Origin: an uncultured Lachnospiraceae bacterium | GTDB taxonomy: Bacteria; Bacillota_A; Clostridia; Lachnospirales; Lachnospiraceae | DNA length: 9,775 nucleotides | Assembly (NCBI GenBank): GCA_902773195.1 | Contig: CACYDL010000175.1 | Location: forward strand, 1 to 9,775 | Direction: 5' to 3' | Shown: in pieces, positions 1 to 5,866 of the stretch | How the letters are laid out: each line of letters starts with the position of its first letter | How positions within the stretch are numbered: position 1 is the first letter of the stretch | The notes under the pieces: generated by a model | Told to the model about the DNA's origin: nothing | Database searches by the model: none | Seen by the model: only the letters and a program-made list of their open reading frames with translations | Translations under genes and position numbers: made by a program

Positions 1-645
1 CGGGAGGTGCTGCATTTTGCGGGATATGATGATATCGAGGCCGGAATTGTGGAGTGGCCGATGTCCGTCATCCGTCTCGACGGGGCGGATCCGGACCGCC
101 TGATCGAGCTGGCGGATCTCATTCTGGGGAGATGGCGCTCCTGGTCGGATCCCTCCGCGGACATCCTGGCGGAGACGGACGGGACGCCGCACAACACGAT
201 CACGCCCATCGCGCGGAAGAGGGACGGTCTCTTCGAGCTGGACCTGGTGCTGAGGAACAACCGGACGACGGAGGAGTATCCCCTCGGCATCTTCCATCCC
301 CACGATGAGCTGCATCACATCAAAAAAGAGAATATCGGCCTCATCGAGGTGATGGGGCTCGCGGTTCTGCCCGCGAGGCTTCTCGGCGAGATGGACCGCC
401 TGGAGAAGGCCCTCGTGCGGGGAGAAGACGTCCGCGTGATCCCGGAGATCGAGGCCCACGCCGACTGGGCGGAGGAGATCGCCGCGAAGTATCCGTCGAT
501 CACGGAAGAGAACGCCGGCGGCATCATCCGGGATGAGATCGGGATCGTTTTCTCGAAGGTGCTGGAGCACTGCGGCGTCTTCAAGGACGACGAGGCGGGA
601 AGGGCCGCCTTCATGAGATTCCTCGGGGAATCCATTCTGAAATGA
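1..645 (+). CDS. galT: UDP-glucose--hexose-1-phosphate uridylyltransferase, C-terminal part (5' end outside window)
   Basis: The frame is open from the first base (Arg-Glu-Val-Leu-His...) to TGA at 643-645, giving 214 visible residues; the gene starts outside the window. GalT moves UMP between UDP-glucose and galactose-1-phosphate in the Leloir pathway, in the cytosol. The family call rests on the block HNTITPIARKRDG (about fragment residues 64-76), then LDLVLRNNRTTEEYPLGIFH, then ELHHIKKENIGLIEVMG and LPARL, which are characteristic of the roughly 500-residue Firmicutes-type GalT. About 290 N-terminal residues are therefore missing, including the usual nucleophile region, so catalytic competence cannot be judged. 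A GTG at 7-9 is in frame but is unlikely to be the start, because the reading frame continues upstream and the protein would lack its N-terminal domain. The last codon and stop overlap the first unit of a tandem repeat (642-770). pcrA follows 207 bp later with no recognisable promoter between, so co-transcription is plausible. Confidence 0.93.
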   Translation, partial: REVLHFAGYDDIEAGIVEWPMSVIRLDGADPDRLIELADLILGRWRSWSDPSADILAETDGTPHNTITPIARKRDGLFELDLVLRNNRTTEEYPLGIFHPHDELHHIKKENIGLIEVMGLAVLPARLLGEMDRLEKALVRGEDVRVIPEIEAHADWAEEIAAKYPSITEENAGGIIRDEIGIVFSKVLEHCGVFKDDEAGRAAFMRFLGESILK

Positions 646-770
646 GACGGGCGGAAGCCTCGGTTGAAACGGCGGAGGCCCGGGATGAGACGGGCGGAAG
701 CCTCGGTTGAAACGGCGGAGATCCGGAATGAGACAGGCGGAAGCCTTGGGTGAAACGAACGAAAGCTGGG
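642..770. repeat. Three tandem 43-bp repeats, each made of two ~21.5-bp half-units
   Basis: The units are 642-684, 685-727 and 728-770. By my count units 1 and 2 differ at 3 of 43 positions, and unit 3 differs from unit 1 at 10. Each unit splits into two related halves with consensus GARACGG(G)CGGARGCC, so there are six half-units starting near 644, 666, 687, 709, 730 and 752 (alternating 22 and 21 bp). The period of about two helical turns would place all halves on one face of the helix. The first unit begins within the last galT codon (ATGA overlaps the stop). Because 43 is not a multiple of 3, the array does not encode a repeated peptide in one frame. Function is unknown; it may be a protein-binding array or slippage or duplication debris. 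Confidence 0.9.
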
Positions 771-795
771 AAGCGCGGAGGAACTCCGCGCTTCC
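769..795. other. Perfect 12-bp hairpin between galT and pcrA
   Basis: GGAAGCGCGGAG (769-780) pairs perfectly with CTCCGCGCTTCC (784-795) across the 3-nt loop GAA. It starts at the last bases of the repeat array. No T-run follows on the + strand (the next bases are GGCGACGG), so it is not a standard intrinsic terminator. It may act as an mRNA processing or stabilising stem in a galT-pcrA transcript, which is inference. Confidence 0.7.
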
Positions 796-800
796 GGCGA

Positions 801-826
801 CGGTGGGGGAAAATCCCCCGGGACCG
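801..826 (+). other. Second hairpin in the pcrA leader
   Basis: GGGGGA (805-810) and TCCCCC (814-819) pair across AAA. The stem can be extended by CGGT (801-804) with ACCG (823-826) past a GGG bulge. It lies 26 bp before the pcrA start and leaves the ribosome binding site (842-848) exposed. There is no T-tract. Confidence 0.5.
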
Positions 827-852
827 GAGAAGAGAAGGATCGGGAGGACACG

Positions 853-3027
853 ATGGAGCTGCTTGACGGACTGAATCAGGCCCAGACGGAAGCCGTCACC
901 ACGACGGAGGGATACGTGCGCGTCGTCGCGGGAGCGGGCTCGGGAAAGACCCGCGCCCTCACGAGGCGCTTCGCCTATCTGGTCAACGATCTGGGCATTC
1001 TTCCCGGCAATATACTCTGCGTCACCTTCACCAACAAGGCGGCGGGAGAGATGCGCCGGCGCATTCACAATCTCACGGGGGACCGCGACACCGGGTACAT
1101 CAACACCTTCCACGGCTTCTGCGTCTCCGTGCTGCAGGAGGACAGCCACGCGGTGCAGTATCCGAAGAGCTTCCTCGTGCTGGACAACTCGGACATCAAC
1201 GAGATGCTGAAGATCATCTACGAGGAGCGGGGTCTTTCGCTCCGGGACATGACCTTCGGCGCGGCCCGCGACATGATCGAGATGGAGAAGTGCGTCCGCA
1301 GGCCCGATTATTACCTGGACATGATCGGCATGTCCGCCGGGGTCCTGCGGGAGAAATACCTGCAGGCGCAGACGCCGCGGGACATCATTTTCTACGGCTA
1401 TCTCTACCAGGAGAAAAAGTGCTTCGGACTCGACTACAACGATCTGATCAAATTTACGCTGTATATCTTCAGCGAAAATGAGGACATCCGGCGCAAGTGG
1501 CAGGACCGTCTGGAGTACATCATGATCGACGAGTTCCAGGACATCGACCCCCTTCAGTACGAGCTGATGAGGGTCCTGTGCGCGATGCACCGGAACCTTT
1601 TCATCGTGGGCGACCCCGACCAGACCATCTACACCTGGAGGGGAGCCAGCGTGAAGTTCCTGCTGGATTTTGACAGGAACTTCCGCCCCGCCGCCACCGT
1701 CTTGATGACGGAGAACTACCGGTCCACCCCGGAGATCATCGCGGCCGTCAACTCCCTCATCGGAAAGAACAAGGTCCGGATCGAGAAGAATCTGGAGGCG
1801 AAGCTTCCCGGCGGAAGGAAACCGGTCTGCCATCTGGCGGATACCCAGGAGGCGGAGGCAGCCTGGATCGCGGACGAGGTGAAGCGCCTTGGCGGGGAGG
1901 GTGTCCCCCTCGGGGACATCACCGTGCTCTACCGGGCTCATCACGTCACCCGTTCCGTGGAGGACGCCTTCAGAAAGGCGGAGATCCCTTATGTGATCTA
2001 CAGCGGGGTCCAGTTCTATGACAGGGCCGAGGTGAAGGACGCCCTGGCCTATCTGAGAATGATCGCGGCGAAGGACGATCTCTCCTTCCGGAGAATCGCG
2101 AACACCCCGAAGAGAAACCTGGGGGAGCGCCGGATGAAGTTTCTCGAGCAGTACGCCGCGGAGCACGCCTGTTCCCTCTACGAAGCCCTGAGGTCGACGT
2201 CGGACAACGAGATCTTCAAGGGAACCAGGGCGGACGCCTTCATCCGGCTCATCGAGCGGTTTTCCGCGGAGAGCGAGGGGCGGGAGGTCTCCGGCCTTCT
2301 GTCGGAGCTCCTGGACAAGAGCGGCTACGAGACGATGCTCCGGACGGAGGGGAGCCAGGAGAGGCTTGACAATCTGGCCGAGCTGAAGCAGAGCATTTTT
2401 GAGTACGAGACCACCTGCGGCGAGGAGACCTTCCTCGGGGACTATCTGGCCCACGCGGCCCTCTTCACCAATATGGACACGGCCGATCCGGGGAACCGGG
2501 TGAAGCTGATGACGGTGCACGCCGCCAAGGGACTGGAGTTCCCCTACGTCTTTCTGTGCGGGATGTCCGAGGGCATCTTCCCGTCCCGGAAGATCGACAC
2601 CGAGGCGGGCATGGAGGAGGAGCGAAGGCTCGCCTTCGTCGCGATGACAAGGGCGGAGAAGGGACTTTACCTGACCGAATCCCAGGGCAGGAACTTCGAC
2701 GGGTCCCCCCGCTATCCGTCCCGCTTCCTCTTTGACATCGACGAGGAGCTGCTGGAATTTACCCGGAAGCCGGACGACGGCCTGGTCCGGGCCGTGAAGG
2801 AGTACACCGAGCTGCAGAGCCGGTTCTACAGGGACAGGAGCGACCTCTTCCGGGAGGGACAGAGAGTGCGTCACAGCGTGTTCGGCCCCGGGACGGTGGT
2901 CAGCACGGATACGGACAGGAGCGCCTACCGGATCCGCTTCGACGGGATGGAGACGGAGCGGTCGATCTCCTTCAGGGTGAAGCTTGAGCCCCTGGACGAC
3001 GGCGGAGGAGAAGATCTTGAAGGATAG
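853..3027 (+). CDS. pcrA: UvrD/PcrA-family superfamily 1A DNA helicase
   Basis: This 724-residue protein is an ATP-dependent 3'-5' DNA helicase/translocase for repair and clearing of protein-DNA obstacles. It has the full SF1A motif set: Q-motif LNQAQTEAV (7-15, Gln11); Walker A GAGSGKT (27-33); motif Ia TFTNKAAGEM (about 58-67); Walker B DEFQD (226-230); motif III GDPDQTIYTWRGA (253-265); ENYRS (motif IV region); motif V VHAAKGLEF (555-563); motif VI EEERRLAFVAMTRA (588-601). The C-terminus (about 669-715, starting GQRVRHSVFGPG) matches the small beta-barrel (Tudor-like) domain of PcrA that binds RNA polymerase. Length agrees with the family (about 720-760). ATG 853 is chosen because GGGAGGA at 842-848 sits 4 nt upstream and the Q-motif follows at once. 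The 3' end overlaps the next gene by 11 nt, indicating an operon. UvrD versus PcrA naming is by Firmicutes convention. Confidence 0.96.
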   Translation: MELLDGLNQAQTEAVTTTEGYVRVVAGAGSGKTRALTRRFAYLVNDLGILPGNILCVTFTNKAAGEMRRRIHNLTGDRDTGYINTFHGFCVSVLQEDSHAVQYPKSFLVLDNSDINEMLKIIYEERGLSLRDMTFGAARDMIEMEKCVRRPDYYLDMIGMSAGVLREKYLQAQTPRDIIFYGYLYQEKKCFGLDYNDLIKFTLYIFSENEDIRRKWQDRLEYIMIDEFQDIDPLQYELMRVLCAMHRNLFIVGDPDQTIYTWRGASVKFLLDFDRNFRPAATVLMTENYRSTPEIIAAVNSLIGKNKVRIEKNLEAKLPGGRKPVCHLADTQEAEAAWIADEVKRLGGEGVPLGDITVLYRAHHVTRSVEDAFRKAEIPYVIYSGVQFYDRAEVKDALAYLRMIAAKDDLSFRRIANTPKRNLGERRMKFLEQYAAEHACSLYEALRSTSDNEIFKGTRADAFIRLIERFSAESEGREVSGLLSELLDKSGYETMLRTEGSQERLDNLAELKQSIFEYETTCGEETFLGDYLAHAALFTNMDTADPGNRVKLMTVHAAKGLEFPYVFLCGMSEGIFPSRKIDTEAGMEEERRLAFVAMTRAEKGLYLTESQGRNFDGSPRYPSRFLFDIDEELLEFTRKPDDGLVRAVKEYTELQSRFYRDRSDLFREGQRVRHSVFGPGTVVSTDTDRSAYRIRFDGMETERSISFRVKLEPLDDGGGEDLEG

Positions 3028-3349
3028 AAAACCCGCAAACTGCACCTACATTCTCAGGTGCGCGGACGGCTCTCTCTACACGGGCTGGACCAACGACATC
3101 GAGGCGCGGCTCCGCGCGCACAACGAGGGCCGCGGCGCGAAATACACGAAATCGAGACGGCCGGTCGCCCTGGCGTATCTCCGGATCTGGGAGACGAAGC
3201 AGGAGGCTATGTCGGAGGAATTCCGGATCAAGCATCTCTCCCGGCAGGAGAAGCTGCGTCTGATCCGGGAGGCGGAAAACGGGGAGAGGAAGACGCCGGC
3301 GGAAGAGACGTCGGCGGCGTCTTTGGAGGCCGCCTGTGAAAAACTGTGA
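3017..3349 (+). CDS. GIY-YIG nuclease-superfamily protein, small YhbQ/YazA-like (UPF0213) type
   Basis: A 110-residue stand-alone GIY-YIG domain. The core is visible: TYIL (10-13, the 'GIY' strand), SLYTG (19-23, the 'YIG' strand), Thr25, Arg31 in the position of the catalytic Arg, HNEGRGAKYTKSRRP (35-49), and a downstream acidic/basic helix (EAMSEEFRIK). YhbQ-type proteins are about 95-110 residues; a DNA-processing or repair role has been proposed for some, but the in vivo role is not settled. I chose the TTG at 3017 because GGAGGAG (3004-3010) lies 6 nt upstream and the protein then begins just before the domain. An in-frame TTG at 2984 would add 11 residues of no family similarity and lacks a comparable site. 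The start lies inside the pcrA 3' end, so translation is probably coupled to pcrA. The last 20 or so residues (after about residue 88) are low-complexity Ala/Glu-rich. Confidence 0.9.
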   Translation: MKDRKPANCTYILRCADGSLYTGWTNDIEARLRAHNEGRGAKYTKSRRPVALAYLRIWETKQEAMSEEFRIKHLSRQEKLRLIREAENGERKTPAEETSAASLEAACEKL

Positions 3350-3373
3350 AAAGAACACATTTTCTACTGGTTA

Positions 3374-3401
3374 TTGATCCGTTTCTGGTTTACAATAATA
3401 T
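3374..3401 (+). promoter_or_regulatory. Probable vegetative promoter for the small membrane protein gene
   Basis: An AT-rich island in GC-rich DNA. TTGATC (3374-3379), a 16-nt spacer and TAATAT (3396-3401) form one candidate. TACAAT (3391-3396) is a better -10, but the -35 at 17 bp (TGGTTA, 3368-3373) is weak. It starts 25 bp after the GIY-YIG gene stops and lies 78 bp before the next start codon. Confidence 0.5.
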
Positions 3402-3410
3402 CATACAGAT

Positions 3411-3446
3411 CCGGAACGGTTCCGGGCGTGTCCGGCCTGTCCGGCC
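3411..3446. promoter_or_regulatory. Palindrome and adjacent 9-bp direct repeat in the small-gene leader
   Basis: CCGGAAC (3411-3417), one central G, then GTTCCGG (3419-3425) is a perfect 15-bp odd palindrome about 10 bp after the candidate -10, where an operator would block initiation. It is followed by two abutting copies of TGTCCGGCC (3429-3437 and 3438-3446). An operator role is inference; GC-rich dyads also arise by chance here. Confidence 0.4.
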
Positions 3447-3479
3447 GCGGCGCATCACCGCACGGGAGGTGGCGGGTCC

Positions 3480-3686
3480 ATGCTGAAGTCACTGATGGTT
3501 TTTCTGCTTGTCGTAAGTATCGCCGGAGTCGTCGGCTCAGAGCTGATCCTGGTCTACGCGATGGTCAAAAAGGATGCCCGCATTTCGACCCGGACCGCCG
3601 GAAAATATATCCTGATTTTTCTGATCATGCTGATTCTGACCGTGATGGCTTTTATCGCGCTCGGCAGGAAGGGCATGAGCTTCTGA
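3480..3686 (+). CDS. Unrecognised 68-residue membrane protein with two transmembrane helices
   Basis: I do not recognise this family. The ATG at 3480 is preceded by a strong site GGGAGGTGG (3464-3472) at 7 nt, and a candidate promoter lies upstream, which argues that it is a real gene. The protein has a hydrophobic segment at about residues 4-28 (with acidic Glu21 inside it), a basic loop KKDARISTRTAGK (30-42), a second helix at about 43-61, and a short basic tail GRKGMSF. A positive loop and tail on opposite ends of helix 2 give mixed topology signals; the strongly basic loop would favour both termini outside, but this is weak inference. There is no signal-peptidase motif that I trust. It sits between a nuclease-like gene and a flavodoxin without an obvious functional link. 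It could be a small regulatory or subunit-type membrane protein. Confidence 0.75.
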   Translation: MLKSLMVFLLVVSIAGVVGSELILVYAMVKKDARISTRTAGKYILIFLIMLILTVMAFIALGRKGMSF

Positions 3687-3726
3687 GCGCGGCAGGGTGC
3701 GCCGCGGGCAGGGGCGCCGGGTCCGA

Positions 3727-3771
3727 CCGCCGGAAAACCGCGGCCGGAATACTTTGTTTTGGTTGTTTTTC
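3727..3771 (+). terminator. Weak possible terminator after the small membrane gene
   Basis: CCGC (3727-3730) and GG (3732-3733) pair with CC-GCGG (3738-3743) around an AAAA loop with one bulged C. A T-rich stretch (3753-3771, TTTGTTTT then TTGTTTTT) follows but starts about 9 nt after the stem, further than in a normal intrinsic terminator. The rest of the 228-bp gap (3687-3914) holds no gene I can support; its right part is the flavodoxin leader fold. Confidence 0.3.
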
Positions 3772-3822
3772 TGCATGCCGCACAGGAGGCGCAGCCACGG
3801 CTGTCCTTCCGCGTGATTCATA

Positions 3823-3898
3823 GCGGCAGCGCCGCGCACTGAAGAATCCTGCCGGGGAGGGGAGACCCCGGGAGCGATGGCGGCGCCGCCTGGTTTTT
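3823..3898 (+). promoter_or_regulatory. Folded leader with T-run before the flavodoxin gene (attenuator-like)
   Basis: Hairpin 1 is GCGGC (3823-3827), loop AGC, GCCGC (3831-3835). Hairpin 2 is CCGGGG (3852-3857), 8-nt loop, CCCCGG (3866-3871). A third GC-rich element, the palindrome GGCGGCGCCGCC (3879-3890), can pair with 3825-3835 instead (10 of 11 pairs, one A-C mismatch), closing a multibranch fold followed at 3894-3898 by TTTTT. The local and long-range pairings exclude each other, as in an attenuator. It does not match the FMN riboswitch sequence I know. The function is unproven. Confidence 0.4.
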
Positions 3899-3914
3899 AT
3901 ACAGGGGAGCGGGG

Positions 3915-4511
3915 ATGAAGACGCTTGTGGTCTATTACTCATTTGAAGGGAACTGTGAGTATGCCGCGCACAGAATCGCTGAACGCCTCAAGGCGGATGA
4001 GCTGAGGCTTCGCGCGGGAAACGAGCCGCCGTCGGGCTTCGGCAAATATTTTATCGGCGGAAGATCGGCTCTGAGAGGGGAGAAGGCGATTTTATACCGG
4101 ATCGACAAGGATCCCGAAAAATATGACGTGGTGATTATAGGAGGTCCCGTGTGGGCCGGGACTTTGCCCCCGGCTCTCAGGGAATTTATGATACAGCATC
4201 CCTTCGAGAGGAAGAGGACCGCGATTTTCGCGTGCTCGGCCAGCGGCAGCGCGGGCGGTATGCTCTCCCGTCTTAAGACGATGCTGGCGGGCAACGAGAT
4301 TCTCGCGGAGCTGAGCCTCAGAAAGCCTCTGAAGAACAAGGAGAAGGCGGACCGGGAGATCGATGATTTCTGCGGAATCCTTCTCGGTGCCTTCAGCGTT
4401 TCCGAGGAAGCGGCCCAGGAGAGGGCCGGGGCAGCGGCCGACGAGATGGTGAAAGCGGTGGAGAATGAACTGGCCTCCGCCGTGAGAGCCGAGCTGAAAA
4501 ACAGAAAGTGA
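3915..4511 (+). CDS. Flavodoxin family protein
   Basis: A 198-residue cytosolic FMN-binding electron carrier or flavodoxin-like reductase subunit. The N-terminal beta strand and phosphate loop are LVVYYSFEGNCEYAA (4-18), corresponding to the flavodoxin S/T-x-T/E-G-N-T loop with Ser9, Glu11, Gly12, Asn13 and Cys14 in place of the usual Thr. The first FMN loop is DVVIIGGPVWAGTLPP (71-86), with Trp80 in the position that usually stacks on the isoalloxazine. The third strand and loop are TAIFACSASGSAGG (102-115). The family core is about 150-170 residues, and here a Glu/Ala-rich C-terminal helix (about 162-198) extends it. ATG 3915 follows GGGGAG (3904-3909) at 5 nt. It is the last + gene of this stretch, and its TGA at 4509-4511 abuts the stop of the opposing gene. 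Its redox partner is not in the window. Confidence 0.9.
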   Translation: MKTLVVYYSFEGNCEYAAHRIAERLKADELRLRAGNEPPSGFGKYFIGGRSALRGEKAILYRIDKDPEKYDVVIIGGPVWAGTLPPALREFMIQHPFERKRTAIFACSASGSAGGMLSRLKTMLAGNEILAELSLRKPLKNKEKADREIDDFCGILLGAFSVSEEAAQERAGAAADEMVKAVENELASAVRAELKNRK

Positions 4512-4514
4512 TCA
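4509..4514. other. Back-to-back convergent stop codons in a TGATCA palindrome
   Basis: The flavodoxin TGA (4509-4511) is immediately followed by the reverse complement of the next gene's TGA (4512-4514). The coding regions meet with no intervening base, so any terminator for either gene must lie inside the other gene. Confidence 0.95.
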
Positions 4515-5603
4515 GGACAGCTTCATGTCCCCGTCCCGGACCCAGCCCATCTTCCGGCAGAAGAGGTTGACCAGGGGAGCGATTACGGCAGGCAGCACGA
4601 AGGAGATCAGGATCAGGCCGATCCAGTCCGACGCTGTCACCGCTGTTTTCGCTCCTTTTTCGATGTCGGAGATCCAGCCGGAGTAGACGCCCAGCTGCCC
4701 GACAAAACCGCAGGTGCCCATGCCGGAGGAGACGGCGGAGCCGTCCATGCGCAGGCGGAACACGCAGGTCGCGATCGGACCTGCGACCGCGGAGGCGGCG
4801 ATGGGGCCGATCCAGATGCGCGGGTTTTTCACGATGTTGCCCATCTGCAGCATCGAGGTTCCGATCCCCTGGGAGATGAGGCCGCCCCAGCCGTTCTCGG
4901 GAAACGACATCACGGCGAAGCCGATCATCTGGGCGCAGCAGCCCGCCACGGCGGCGCCGCCCGCCAGGCCGGTGAGTCCCAGGGCGGCGCAGATCGCCGC
5001 CGAGGAGATGGGAAGGGTGAGGGCGACGCCCACGATGACGGAGACGAAGATCCCCATCAGGAAGGGACGGAGATCCGTGGCCCACATGATCAGGCTTCCC
5101 ACCTTCATCGCCGCCCGGCCCAGGGCAGGGGCCCACCAGGCGGAGAGGGCGGCGCCGGTCCCGATGGTGACAAGGGGCGTCACGAGAATGTCAACCCTGG
5201 TCTCTTTTGAGACGGCCTTGCCGATCTCGGCGGAGAGGATGGCCGTGAAGAGGACTGCCAGCGGGCCCCCGGCGCCGCCGAGGCTGTTGGAGGCGAAGCC
5301 GACCGTGACCAGGGAGAAGAGAACCAGAGGCGGGCAGTGCAGGGCGTACCCGATGGCGACGGCCATGGCCGGACCGCTCATGGCGGACGCAAGTCCTCCG
5401 ACCGTATATTCGACGGATCCGATGGTGGCGACGGTTTCCGTCAGCGCGCGGATGTGAAACTGCGTTCCCACGGTATTGATGATCGTTCCGATGAGCAGGG
5501 AGCAGAAGAGCCCCTGGGCCATCGCCCCGAGGGCGTCGATCCCGTAGCGCCGGAGAGAGATCTCGATATCCTTTCTCTTAAGAAATGACCTGAATCCGTT
5601 CAT
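4512..5603 (-). CDS. PTS EIIC-like membrane protein of the PfoR type (PTS_EIIC_2 / COG3641)
   Basis: A 363-residue polytopic membrane protein. The family was first noted as the putative perfringolysin regulator PfoR and is now classed with PTS sugar-permease IIC domains; the substrate is unknown. Diagnostic blocks are SLGGAGGPLAVLFTAI (108-123), KAVSKETRVDILVTPLVTI (129-147), GLAGGAAVAGCCAQMIGFAVMSF (212-234, small-residue-rich), and GIGTSMLQMGNIVKNP (246-261). I count about eight to nine hydrophobic segments, from about residue 26 to 348. I start at the ATG complementary to 5601-5603, giving the family's usual length of about 340-360; AAAGGA lies 11 nt upstream, a long spacing. The frame is open for 37 more codons upstream, but they are Arg/Gly-rich and unlike the family. 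No IIA or IIB gene is adjacent, so it is either an orphan permease or a regulator. The candidate promoter is at 5734-5762. Confidence 0.88.
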   Translation of the reverse strand: MNGFRSFLKRKDIEISLRRYGIDALGAMAQGLFCSLLIGTIINTVGTQFHIRALTETVATIGSVEYTVGGLASAMSGPAMAVAIGYALHCPPLVLFSLVTVGFASNSLGGAGGPLAVLFTAILSAEIGKAVSKETRVDILVTPLVTIGTGAALSAWWAPALGRAAMKVGSLIMWATDLRPFLMGIFVSVIVGVALTLPISSAAICAALGLTGLAGGAAVAGCCAQMIGFAVMSFPENGWGGLISQGIGTSMLQMGNIVKNPRIWIGPIAASAVAGPIATCVFRLRMDGSAVSSGMGTCGFVGQLGVYSGWISDIEKGAKTAVTASDWIGLILISFVLPAVIAPLVNLFCRKMGWVRDGDMKLS

Positions 5604-5701
5604 GATGTGTGGGTTCCTTTCTTTGCCGCCCCGGCCGCTTCGGCGGCGGGCTTTCCCTGCGCAGGATGGTGAAATAGCAGCGGGCGTCTGCCCGAAAGCA
5701 G

Positions 5702-5737
5702 GAATAAGGGACACAGCGCAGGCTGTGCCCCTTATTC
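5702..5737. terminator. Large inverted repeat: bidirectional terminator or operator
   Basis: GAATAAGGG (5702-5710) pairs with CCCTTATTC (5729-5737), and CACAGC (5712-5717) with GCTGTG (5722-5727), separated by one A-C mismatch, with loop GCAG. That is 15 base pairs, symmetric in both directions and with T-rich outer ends. It lies 3' of the glnA-ANTAR operon (- strand), where a terminator is expected. It also overlaps the -10 and expected start site of the candidate promoter for the PTS IIC gene, so an operator role is equally possible. Confidence 0.7.
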
Positions 5738-5762
5738 TATCTTATGGGGTAACGGTTGGCAA
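5734..5762 (-). promoter_or_regulatory. Candidate promoter for the PfoR-type PTS IIC gene
   Basis: Reading the - strand: TTGCCA (5762-5757), a 17-nt spacer, TAGAAT (5739-5734). Both hexamers match 5 of 6 consensus bases, and spacing is optimal. The expected start is near 5727, inside the inverted repeat 5702-5737, giving a leader of about 125 nt to the start codon at 5603. That leader contains further GC hairpins (for example GCCGC/GCGGC around 5636-5649). Confidence 0.6.
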
Positions 5763-5866
5763 ATGGCTTTTCGGGGAACGCGTACCGCGAGGACGCCCGT
5801 CCGGCGTTTCAGGCGGGAAGACGTCTGTCCGGCCCGGCGCTTCCGGGGACCGGAAGGTCCTCCGCC

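Noticed and set aside
642..770. CRISPR array
   Set aside because: The units are directly abutting with no unique spacers, and there are no cas genes.
315..851. Open frame on the - strand through the galT end and the repeats
   Set aside because: It is Ser/Pro/Arg-rich, antisense to a well-supported galT, and shows no ribosome binding site or family features.
2984..3016. Upstream TTG start for the GIY-YIG gene
   Set aside because: It has no well-placed ribosome binding site, whereas the TTG at 3017 has GGAGGAG 6 nt upstream and gives the usual family length.
3374..3823. 149-codon + strand frame overlapping the small membrane gene
   Set aside because: It has Arg/Gly/Cys-rich composition typical of a shadow frame; the overlapping 68-codon frame has the ribosome binding site and coherent hydrophobic segments.
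3823..3914. FMN or cobalamin riboswitch before the flavodoxin
   Set aside because: The GGGGAGACCCC hairpin only superficially recalls the B12-box stem, and the conserved FMN-aptamer strings are absent.
5604..5714. Longer N-terminus for the PTS IIC protein
   Set aside because: The 37 extra residues are Arg/Gly/Ser-rich, unlike the family, and would overlap the inverted repeat and the predicted transcription start region.
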